From positions 62,001-126,000 of the forward strand of contig NZ_MUBK01000003.1 in NCBI RefSeq assembly GCF_002127545.1: a stretch of DNA of 64,000 nucleotides, given 5' to 3'. A program made the translations under genes and the position numbers. Shown piece by piece: positions 50,132 to 58,250 of the stretch (the stretch's first letter is position 1; each line of letters begins with the position of its first letter). The notes beneath the pieces are model-generated. The model was not told the DNA's origin. It saw only the letters and a program-made list of their open reading frames with translations, and ran no database searches. This stretch comes from Xenorhabdus beddingii. GTDB lineage: Bacteria > Pseudomonadota > Gammaproteobacteria > Enterobacterales > Enterobacteriaceae.

Positions 50132-51282
50132 TAGCACCGGGATAATTAAAACATTCTTCGGTGCTATTTTTGGAATAAAAAACACTCACTATATGACTAT
50201 TTTTTCCCCACTATTATTTAGGATCCGTAGCCCCTTTCGGTGGCCCAAGCCTATCCAATTCAGCTAAAATTGCCGTAATCTGAGCTTCCCAATCTGCGGG
50301 TTTTGGATTTTTACACAAAGGAAACAGGTGTGGACGACGCTCAAAATCCACTGAACTGACAGAGCCCTTTCCTTTTATCAAATATTTTGCCATAAAAGCC
50401 AATAAATATTTCTTGCTGACTATATCATCCGGTAAATGCGGAATTTCAAGCTCAAAATCATAAATCATCAGTTTATTATTCTTGTCAAATCCATACACTC
50501 TCAAATACAAAATATCATGGAGATTAACAATATCTACCTGCGAGTAACGCGCAACATACATTTTCCCTCTACGCCAGCTATAAAACAGTTGTTTTTCCCG
50601 ATCAATAACCAGCGGGGATATTTTACGAAGTAAAGAAAACACCCATAAATGAATTAAAATCATTGTAATAGAAAATAGGAAAAAACCACCATCGAGTAAC
50701 AACCAATTTCGAACACGTGATTTATTGTAAAAACCACTATCCGTATAATGAATATAAAAATATTGAGGGAAAGAGATATGCTTTGCATTGGAAATATACT
50801 CATAAACTTTATCATTATCGGGTAATTTAGGATTTAGATAAAAATCTTCTCCATATCTCTCTTTAATACTACTAACAATTCTCAAATGAAATTTTTCATT
50901 CGCTTTCCATGATGTAATAAAATCATCAATAAAAAAACAAAACCCTAATAAAAAGCCGGCTAAAGAAGCCAGTAAAATTTTTTCACGATAATTACTTCTT
51001 CCATATCGAATTTCACATTTTTTTTCATTAATGAAATCAATAAAACCCTCTGCCTTTATTTGCTCTTTATCCAGCATGCCAATATCTTCATCCAAAAAAG
51101 GATCACCCACGGTTGAGAGCCGGCTAATTCTGATATTAGGGTTGACTTTGGTTTTAGTTTTTTTGGTTAGCCACTTTTTTATTGAGTTTATCATTTAGCA
51201 CCATTCCTCATCATAATACTCATAACATCAGATCACTTTATCCATTATCGTGTCGATTAAATATATTTTTAAAATTTAAACT
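50132..51282. repeat. 1151-bp tandem repeat, unit 2 (immunity gene plus spacer)
   Basis: Second unit of the head-to-tail duplication, again opening with the TAGCACCG / CGGTGCTA hairpin (50132-50166). A third hairpin and spacer (51283-51365) precede the more divergent paralogue A, whose last about 60 bases of coding sequence still match both units. Confidence 0.85.
50214..51194 (-). CDS. Putative T6SS immunity membrane protein, tandem paralogue B
   Basis: 326 residues, near-copy of paralogue C: cytoplasmic N-terminus, two membrane helices and C-terminal half almost identical. The intervening loop differs throughout (for example SWKANEKFHLRIVSSIKER against SWNANENSYLRVVSNIKER, and QYFYIHYTDSGFYNKSRVR against QYLNIRYSDNGFYSKSTAR). 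The loop is predicted to face the periplasm, where an incoming pore-forming effector would be met. Spaced 171 bp from paralogue A, with a hairpin between. Confidence 0.7.
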   Translation of the reverse strand: MINSIKKWLTKKTKTKVNPNIRISRLSTVGDPFLDEDIGMLDKEQIKAEGFIDFINEKKCEIRYGRSNYREKILLASLAGFLLGFCFFIDDFITSWKANEKFHLRIVSSIKERYGEDFYLNPKLPDNDKVYEYISNAKHISFPQYFYIHYTDSGFYNKSRVRNWLLLDGGFFLFSITMILIHLWVFSLLRKISPLVIDREKQLFYSWRRGKMYVARYSQVDIVNLHDILYLRVYGFDKNNKLMIYDFELEIPHLPDDIVSKKYLLAFMAKYLIKGKGSVSSVDFERRPHLFPLCKNPKPADWEAQITAILAELDRLGPPKGATDPK

Positions 51283-51365
51283 TAGCACCGAGATAATTAA
51301 AACATTCTTCGGTGCTATTTTTGGAATAAAAAAATCACTCACTATATGACTATTTTTTCCCGCTA

Positions 51366-52322
51366 TTATTTAGGATCCGTAGCTCCTTTCGGTGGCCCAA
51401 GCCTATCCAATTCAGCTAAGATTGCCGTAATCTGAGCTTCCCAATCTGCGGGTTTTATTTGCTTACGTAACCACGGCAATCGCTCTTGACGTTTAAAATC
51501 AACTGAACTGACAGACTCCTTTCCTTGTAATAAATATTTCGACATAAATGCCAAAATATATATTTTTTCCTTGTCTGAGTTGAAAAGGCTAAGATAAGGG
51601 ATAAAAAACTGATGTGTCAGTTCATTCTTTTCGTTTAACCCATGACATTTAAAATGCAAAATATTATTAGTAAACGCCACGCCTAATTCTTTATAGCGAG
51701 ATACATACACCTTCCCTCTTTTCCAGGTGTAAAAAAGTTGTCTTTCATGATCAATAATGAAATTTGCAGGTTTACGCAATCTTAAAAAGATGCTGACAAG
51801 AAGAATATTGGCACTAAGGAAGAATAATCCAAAGCTAGCATCTATAATCAGATATCGCCTAGCCCTTTCTTCACCATAATAGCTATCATTAGAATATTTA
51901 ATATAGAGATATTTTAATAATGATACCTTTTTTTCATCTGATATCACTTGTAATGATTTAGTATATGCAGGTGCCTTAGGATTTAAATAAAATTGCTCCC
52001 CATAAAATTTTTTTGCATTTTTAACAGACCAAAGAAAATGCTTTTCGTTAGCATCCCATGCCTTAACAAAGTTATTAATGAAAAATCCAAAAGCTAACAT
52101 AAACCCAATCATCACAGGTACTATAACTTCTTTTCTTGCTCTGATAAGATTATGACGAAAATGACACTCCTTGCTATTTATCGCATCCAAAAAATCTGCA
52201 CGTTTTACAGTTTTATTATCCAGAAGAATTATCTTTTCTTCCAGAACAGGATCACCAAATGAAAACAAAGGTTCTGTTGATGGAGCTTTCACTCTAAAAA
52301 GTTTTTTAAATATTTTTTTCAT
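51366..52322 (-). CDS. Putative T6SS immunity membrane protein, cognate to effector 2 (paralogue A)
   Basis: 318 residues. It abuts the effector 2 stop (TAAATG), so it is the best candidate for the cognate immunity. Two membrane helices (about 66-86, IVPVMIGFMLAFGFFINNF; about 160-180, ASFGLFFLSANILLVSIFL). It is closer to the effector 1 immunity protein than to paralogues B and C in the middle (FYLNPKAPAYTKSLQVIS against FFLDPKAPEHIKSLKIIS). The C-terminus AELDRLGPPKGATDPK is shared with B and C, suggesting local gene conversion at the 3' end. Confidence 0.72.
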   Translation of the reverse strand: MKKIFKKLFRVKAPSTEPLFSFGDPVLEEKIILLDNKTVKRADFLDAINSKECHFRHNLIRARKEVIVPVMIGFMLAFGFFINNFVKAWDANEKHFLWSVKNAKKFYGEQFYLNPKAPAYTKSLQVISDEKKVSLLKYLYIKYSNDSYYGEERARRYLIIDASFGLFFLSANILLVSIFLRLRKPANFIIDHERQLFYTWKRGKVYVSRYKELGVAFTNNILHFKCHGLNEKNELTHQFFIPYLSLFNSDKEKIYILAFMSKYLLQGKESVSSVDFKRQERLPWLRKQIKPADWEAQITAILAELDRLGPPKGATDPK

Positions 52323-55300
52323 TTAACGTAATACCTCATCTTCATATCCATAAACCGCATTTCCCAACGTTGGTTCTTTTCCCCACTTATAGTGAAGAGG
52401 AGAAACAATATCTCTTATTGGTTTATAATACCAAAAAACTTTCATATACGCAGAATATTGTTTTTCTACCTCTACAGTGAGTGTGGTGAAACCACTTTTC
52501 TCATCATAAATTAGATTATTACGATTTTCACAAGCAATATTTATTGCTTTATCAAACTTATTTTTCACCACAGAATAATGATATCTACCATAACTACGTT
52601 CAGTTATTGACGCATCCGGATCACTATAACCATCTGACAAATTAGATGGAATAACTTCATAATATATATCTGATTCCCCCCATTTGAAGTTAGGCAATAT
52701 AAATTTATAAATTATATTTCCTTGTTTATTATTTTCAATCTTTAACATTGGTTTAATAAAAATATTTAAAAATTCTTGTTTCTCAACCCAATATGCATTA
52801 TTAATTATTTCGTCTGCACTTTTTATTTCGAAAAATTGATCATCTAAGGATGGACGATCTTTATCTTTACTCCAAAAAGCATACTTCTCTCCATTCCCCC
52901 AAAAGCAGTTCTTTAACAACGTTTCCAAATCTACCCAATTGAAGTAGATAGCTGCAAATGTTCCACCAAGCATGAGTGAAGCTCCTATCGCAATCAGAAG
53001 ACTGATGCCAAAAGTCACTTCCGACGTTGCTACCGCTATGGACCATCCTACAGCCATCACTATTGATCCTGTACCTACTGCAATATGAGAATAAGCCTCT
53101 TTATCATTACCAATACCAAAAGAGTTGTATGCATCATAATAAGAAAGTGCTCCACTCACAAATCCGGTAGCAATTAATCCACCATTTACCCATTTTGTTA
53201 TTAAAGCACTTTCTAACATAAGCCTGCGTGATGCAGAGTCCAATAATGCTTTTACTGCGGGGCTATTCAATTTACCCGCCAATCTAGCTGCAAATTTAAC
53301 AGCATCTCCACCAATAGCGGAAACACCTTTTGCAGCAATTAATCCTCCTAATATAGTATTCACATAGCTTGCAACATAATAATAAGGAAGTCTGTTTGCG
53401 TTAAATGGTGCATTTTTATCGAAACGAGACATTGATGTTAATTTATATAACACATAACTCTTCATAAATAAATCCAGGCCACTTAAGCCAGAACTCAATA
53501 AGTAACCAGCAGACTTATTTGCATTATAAAAAAACTTAAACTGGAGATTTAATTCAGGTCTTTTAAATTTAACCAGCGGTATTTTTATCTTTATATTATT
53601 ATTGTAATTATCCAATTTGTTAGACCAATCAAACACTTTTTTGCCTACAATCCTTTTCAGGCCAGACTCAGCATGGGTCATACCTTTCTTAATTTTTCCT
53701 GACACACCTTGATTTTCATATTCTTCAATTTTTTTCAGAAACTTATAATACTCTTTTTCAGTTAACTCTAAATATTGCCCTTGCATTATTTCAAGCCCCA
53801 AATAGTGTAAGATTTTAGGAACAAGTTTATGCGTTATCTGTTTAACACTCAATACATGTAAGTGCAATATTCCTTTATATGATAATTCTGTTGTAAATAC
53901 ATAAAGTCTAGCCAATAAATTACCAACAACACTGAGCATTATATCTATTCCTCGATTGAGGAACTTTGCAATGGAACCTTTATCAACACCATCATGGCCC
54001 AATGAATTCACTATTCCATTGAGGGCAACATCCCATACGCTATTTCCTGCTATAGCCAATGGACCTGCAATAATACTTTCCATTGCCAACAATCCCTCTT
54101 CCGAATGGTTTAGAGGTTCAATTAGTTCGGCTTGTAATATGCAGAATCGTTCAAATTCTTTTGCGTCATCTTCAGTATAAATGTCTTTTTTATCAGATAG
54201 AGAGAAAAAATTTTCAACGTAATGGGTAAGCCCACCTAATTGACCTGCGATCATTTCACTTTCAAAGAAATGTTTATATAACTCAAGAATCTCTTTCTTT
54301 CTATCTTTTAAACTCTTAATTGGAGCAGTCAATTTAGGCCACCAAGTTTTCCAATTTTCTTGGTGAATACACTCCTCAACATATTTTTTGACTGCTTCAT
54401 TTTTTGATGCAGCTAATATCTCAACAAAATTTCCTATCGTAAGAGGATACATATTAGTTGCACTATAGTTTAGCTCCCAAAGATTAAGTAACGTATACAT
54501 CATTAAAATATCACGCTGATATCCCACAGGATCATGCAATACCACAATCTTGGCTTTATCTTTGTAATAAGGACAGATAAGACTGTCTATATAACGCATT
54601 TCCATGTCTGCATCCATGAAAAAGCTGCCTTCCGTCGTGATATCCCCCAAATCAGCAGATTGTAACAGCGGATCGGATAATTGATTTTTGTATACCTGAA
54701 ATTGTTTTTCAGGATCTTTGAAATCTTCCACTAATCCGTCAAAATGTTCTTGTTTGGCATCAATGGCATAATCTGATGCCTCACTGTCAAAATCCACAAA
54801 TTGCATCGCATGCTTACGGAAGTTTTTATCATTATCTATTTTGTTCAGGACAGATTTAGCCAGCTCGACTTCACTGTAAATAATGCTGATTTGGGTCACA
54901 TCTTTGTCAATCGCCAGAAAAGGATAGCCTAATCCCGCAGTACCGCTGACAGGCTGGATTTCTTCCCATGATGAGCTTCCGGATTTTTGCTCATATTTGG
55001 TGTATTTTGTGACCATCCCCCTTTTGCCCCCTAATGTAACAATCTCAGGGCTGAATTTGAAAATCAATAACTTACCTTCATGTTGGGAACCCCGGGTTTT
55101 AATTGATCCTTCTTCTTTGACATAGATCCAACCCGGTCTTGGCATTCGGATGCTATAGCCCCCTAAAACGCTTGCATTTAATGAATTATCATAAGGATCA
55201 ATAAACGTACTGATTGGCGGTGGTAATTGAGCATTTACCCAGTTGTCACCAAAAAAATTCATATAGGCGTATCTGACCGGATAAACCGGCCGGATATTGA

Positions 55301-55454
55301 CGTCACAGGGCCTGATAACGGTATCCATGTCCAACTCATGGGGTATACGTGCCCTCGCCTCATCAACTATCTTTTCAAACGCGCCATCAATGGCTTTCCC
55401 TGCTGTATCAACAGCCTCACCGGTTTTCGTGACAATAGAATCAACAATATCCAT
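52323..55454 (-). CDS. VasX/BTH_I2691-like T6SS pore-forming effector (effector 2)
   Basis: 1043 residues, paralogue of effector 1 throughout: CDVNIRPVYPVRYAYMNFFG, RPGWIYVKEEG, HDPVGYQRDILMMYTLLNLW and GNAVYGYEDEVLR are near-matches. It differs by an N-terminal extension (TGEAVDTAGKAIDGAFEKIV) and in many central residues. The hydrophobic region about 785-840 (GTGSIVMAVGWSIAVATS, LLIAIGASLMLGGTFAAIYF) supplies the candidate pore helices. Unlike effector 1 it has no intact adaptor or VgrG upstream, only a 33-codon adaptor remnant 18 bases before its start, so delivery must rely on trans partners. Confidence 0.8.
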   Translation of the reverse strand: MDIVDSIVTKTGEAVDTAGKAIDGAFEKIVDEARARIPHELDMDTVIRPCDVNIRPVYPVRYAYMNFFGDNWVNAQLPPPISTFIDPYDNSLNASVLGGYSIRMPRPGWIYVKEEGSIKTRGSQHEGKLLIFKFSPEIVTLGGKRGMVTKYTKYEQKSGSSSWEEIQPVSGTAGLGYPFLAIDKDVTQISIIYSEVELAKSVLNKIDNDKNFRKHAMQFVDFDSEASDYAIDAKQEHFDGLVEDFKDPEKQFQVYKNQLSDPLLQSADLGDITTEGSFFMDADMEMRYIDSLICPYYKDKAKIVVLHDPVGYQRDILMMYTLLNLWELNYSATNMYPLTIGNFVEILAASKNEAVKKYVEECIHQENWKTWWPKLTAPIKSLKDRKKEILELYKHFFESEMIAGQLGGLTHYVENFFSLSDKKDIYTEDDAKEFERFCILQAELIEPLNHSEEGLLAMESIIAGPLAIAGNSVWDVALNGIVNSLGHDGVDKGSIAKFLNRGIDIMLSVVGNLLARLYVFTTELSYKGILHLHVLSVKQITHKLVPKILHYLGLEIMQGQYLELTEKEYYKFLKKIEEYENQGVSGKIKKGMTHAESGLKRIVGKKVFDWSNKLDNYNNNIKIKIPLVKFKRPELNLQFKFFYNANKSAGYLLSSGLSGLDLFMKSYVLYKLTSMSRFDKNAPFNANRLPYYYVASYVNTILGGLIAAKGVSAIGGDAVKFAARLAGKLNSPAVKALLDSASRRLMLESALITKWVNGGLIATGFVSGALSYYDAYNSFGIGNDKEAYSHIAVGTGSIVMAVGWSIAVATSEVTFGISLLIAIGASLMLGGTFAAIYFNWVDLETLLKNCFWGNGEKYAFWSKDKDRPSLDDQFFEIKSADEIINNAYWVEKQEFLNIFIKPMLKIENNKQGNIIYKFILPNFKWGESDIYYEVIPSNLSDGYSDPDASITERSYGRYHYSVVKNKFDKAINIACENRNNLIYDEKSGFTTLTVEVEKQYSAYMKVFWYYKPIRDIVSPLHYKWGKEPTLGNAVYGYEDEVLR

Positions 55455-55471
55455 TTCTCTTTTTTCCTATG

Positions 55472-55573
55472 TTATTTTGCAATCCGATGCTGAAAACAAT
55501 ACTCATAACAACTCAGCGCCCGTATCTCTTGTGCCTGTGATCCTGCATATGCAGGTTCCCACGCCCGCTGCCA
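55472..55573 (-). pseudogene. 3' remnant of a DUF4123 adaptor gene
   Basis: Translates to the last 33 residues and stop of the adaptor at 43064-44275: WQRAWEPAYAGSQAQEIRAL then SCYEYCFQHRIAK, with five substitutions against the intact copy. Upstream of it the similarity ends abruptly and a copy of the tssF upstream region begins about 17 bp later. It marks a deletion of most of the adaptor, vgrG and tssF from a duplicated module. Confidence 0.9.
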
Positions 55574-55590
55574 CTCGCATTATTTTAGCT

Positions 55591-56220
55591 ATAGAAAAAA
55601 CAGCCACTACATTTACAGCAGGATGACAGGTTAATTTAAGATAAAGCCCAGTTCAGATGCGTTAAATTTAAAATAAAACGGGTTTTATATAGAATAAATA
55701 ACCTACAACCCTGTATTGATTAATAAGACAAATTCAAATATTAAGCCATGATAAAAATATGTCAAAACAAAAAACAGCCAATAACAACAGAAGCCTCCGA
55801 CAATAATTTCATTATTATGTCCAAATCGTCATTCAATCGGAACAATAATCTAAATGAGAATTTAAATTTAAAATATTGGGATATAAAATCGAGAAAAGTT
55901 AACCTAACACAATGAATTGACAGCAATCCTCTGAAAAAAGCGGCATTGATCACATTACGTTAAATTTCATTCCTCAGCCTGCTTCAATGTAAGCCCATTT
56001 ACTGACTAATTTACGCACGATGGAGCCGATAACGACTACCGACTTTGCTGACTTAATGATAAGCAAGATCAAAAACCGCTACAAAAGTCACATTTTTACA
56101 CTTCATGAAACCGATTACATGAATAGCAAGCCCCTCTCACATTCTATCTGGAATAAGTTCGTTACCCTGTCTGTTACGACCTATCCCACACCGAAGTGCT
56201 CACTGTGTGGTTAAAAAATA
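55591..56220. repeat. Copy 2 of the duplicated tssF upstream region
   Basis: Matches 48119-48895 from ATAGAAAAAACAGCC onward, apart from an about 145-bp gap. No gene in the 747 bp from the adaptor remnant to the next regulator. If copy 1 drives the tssF operon, this copy probably drives effector 2 on the minus strand. Confidence 0.75.
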
Positions 56221-56242
56221 GATTACAGGTTACATCGCGGTG

Positions 56243-56291
56243 GCATGGAAGCGCAGCCAACAAAGCTGCAACTTGAAAGACGAAGGGTAAA
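56243..56291. repeat. Half copy of the dispersed intergenic repeat
   Basis: GCGCAGCCAACAAAGCTGCA followed by ACTTGAAAGACGAAGGGTA matches, inverted, the first half of the element upstream of lon. It lies 30 bp before the PAS-LuxR start. Confidence 0.6.
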
Positions 56292-56320
56292 TTATATTCA
56301 ATAATTACTTAAGGTTATAT

Positions 56321-57055
56321 ATGAGTCAAATAACCCCCCAGTTAACAAATATGTGGGATAAAAGTCACGAATCCTGGTTTGTAAAAGATAAAAAACTCCG
56401 TTTTATATACGCAAATAAGGTGTTTATTAACTTAAATAATTTACCTGAACACTTTGATCCCAGGGGATATACTGAACAAGAATTATCTACGCCGTTCAGC
56501 CATCTTGTTCATCTCTTTGAAGAGCATGACCGTAAGGTTTTGCAGTCTATGCAACGGATATCCTCTATCGGTGCTTATTCTCAACGTAATGATCAGCAAG
56601 GCAGTGATCAACAAAACAATGATCGACAAAACAATGTTCAACAAGACAATGATCAACAACTCAAGTCCTATTTTTGTGAAAAATATCCGTTAATGGATGA
56701 AAATAATCAATGTATTGGTATCATTTGCCATGCCAAAGAAATAAGTCATTTTTCAGTACATCATTATATTAAAAATGATACTTCTATAGCGATTAATCTT
56801 AATCACCCAAATAATATACTGACAGAGAAAGAATGGCGGGTGATTTTTTTATTTTGCCGTGGTGTCAGCAATAAAAACATTGCTAAAGAAATGAATATCT
56901 CAGGTCGTACCCTGGAAAGGTATTTTAAAGTTATCTATGAAAAATTATCAATAAATTCAATCATTGAATTAAAAATGTTTTGTGAAAAACATAATTATGA
57001 CCTCTATATTCCACCTGAATATTTTAAATCTGTAAACCATGCTTTATTATATTAA
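56321..57055 (+). CDS. PAS-LuxR solo regulator with Gln/Asn repeat insertion
   Basis: 244 residues. N-terminal PAS-like domain (SWFVKDKKLRFIYANKVF; SYFCEKYPLMDENNQCIGII) and a C-terminal LuxR helix-turn-helix at about 165-225 (LTEKEWRVIFLFCRGVSNKN then MNISGRTLERYFKVIYEKL). It has no autoinducer-binding domain and no synthase partner. Residues about 90-114 are five tandem NDQQn-type pentapeptides, absent from the related regulator at 61575. An AAGG ribosome site precedes the ATG. Ligand and targets unknown; it lies upstream of the LacI-NhaC-MalY genes and divergent from effector 2. Confidence 0.82.
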   Translation: MSQITPQLTNMWDKSHESWFVKDKKLRFIYANKVFINLNNLPEHFDPRGYTEQELSTPFSHLVHLFEEHDRKVLQSMQRISSIGAYSQRNDQQGSDQQNNDRQNNVQQDNDQQLKSYFCEKYPLMDENNQCIGIICHAKEISHFSVHHYIKNDTSIAINLNHPNNILTEKEWRVIFLFCRGVSNKNIAKEMNISGRTLERYFKVIYEKLSINSIIELKMFCEKHNYDLYIPPEYFKSVNHALLY

Positions 57056-57208
57056 GCGTAATATAGAGCCATTTACTGAAAATTGTTAAAAAAATCAACA
57101 TCCATTATTCACTTGAAATAACGTCTACAAAACCGCTCATGATAATATGAATAAATTGGGATATTATTTCACTTCACATTTGGATTGCATCACTGCCGGG
57201 GAGAACGC

Positions 57209-58210
57209 ATGGCCACTATGAAAGATGTAGCACATCGAGCTGGAGTATCCGCAGCCACTGTCAGCCGTGTCATTAATAATACCGCTTACGTCGAGCCGGG
57301 CACCCGTGAGCGGGTAGAAAAAGCTATGCGGGAATTCAACTACCACCGTAATTCCGCAGCTCTTGCCTTAGCAAAAAGATGCGGGAATATGTTGGGCTTG
57401 CTGACAGGGAATTTGGCTGACCCTTTTTTTTCCCTTTTGGCTCGTGGAGCTGAAAACATTGCCCGGCAAAAAGAGGCTAAGTTAATGGTTTGCAGTGGTG
57501 GGCATCAAGCTGAACTTGAGCAATCTGCCCTGAATTTTTTAATCAACCAAGGATGTGAAGCAATAGTGGCCCATGTCAGCCGAATGAACGATGCCGATAT
57601 ATTACGTTATGCGGCGCATACTCCAGGGTTAGTGATTATCAATCGATATTTACCGGCCATCGCCAACCGGTGTATCTGGTTGGATAATGTCAGTGCCTCT
57701 CAGACTGCCACCCATTACCTTCTCCAAAATGGTCATCGAAAAATTGCTTATGTCACCGCCGATCTCCCGATCAATGATAGAAGGCTCCGTCTGGAGGGAT
57801 ATCATGCTGCGATGGCGAATGCCGGGATCATCGTGCCCAGTGATTGGGTTATCAGCGTTCCATTTAACGAAAAAGGCGGGGAGCTGGCGGCGGAAAAGCT
57901 CCTGGACAGTGGTGTCAACTTTACTGCGGCAGTCACATTCAATGATGTGATGGCGGCCGGCATGATGCGCTCCCTGCATCGGCGGAAAATCAACTTACCG
58001 GAACAACTGTCGATCGTTGGGTTTGATGATATTGTCACTGCCCGGTATCTCTATCCCCCCTTAACCACCATCCATAATCCGATCGAACAAATGGCTCAAC
58101 GGGCGGCTCATCTGGCATTACAAATCAGCGCCAAAAAAGAACTCACGCCACAAATGAATATGTTCTCAGCGGAGCTCGTCATCAGAGATTCCGTTTTTTT
58201 GATAGAATAA
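57209..58210 (+). CDS. LacI/GalR-family transcriptional regulator (MalI-like)
   Basis: 333 residues. N-terminal helix-turn-helix MKDVAHRAGVSAATVSRVIN with hinge YHRNSAALALAKR, then a periplasmic-binding-protein-like sensor domain (TGNLADPFFSLLARGAENIA, VGFDDIVTARYLYPPLTTI). Start MATMKDVAHRAG, six bases after GGGGAG; an earlier ATG (MHHCRGER) is disfavoured. It precedes the antiporter and C-S lyase genes on the same strand, as malI is linked to malY in E. coli (there divergent). A weak inverted repeat ATAATAT / ATATTAT at 57142-57167 could be an autoregulatory operator. Confidence 0.88.
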   Translation: MATMKDVAHRAGVSAATVSRVINNTAYVEPGTRERVEKAMREFNYHRNSAALALAKRCGNMLGLLTGNLADPFFSLLARGAENIARQKEAKLMVCSGGHQAELEQSALNFLINQGCEAIVAHVSRMNDADILRYAAHTPGLVIINRYLPAIANRCIWLDNVSASQTATHYLLQNGHRKIAYVTADLPINDRRLRLEGYHAAMANAGIIVPSDWVISVPFNEKGGELAAEKLLDSGVNFTAAVTFNDVMAAGMMRSLHRRKINLPEQLSIVGFDDIVTARYLYPPLTTIHNPIEQMAQRAAHLALQISAKKELTPQMNMFSAELVIRDSVFLIE

Positions 58211-58250
58211 CTTTTATTTCAATAACCTATATTAAACTGGAATTTTTTAT

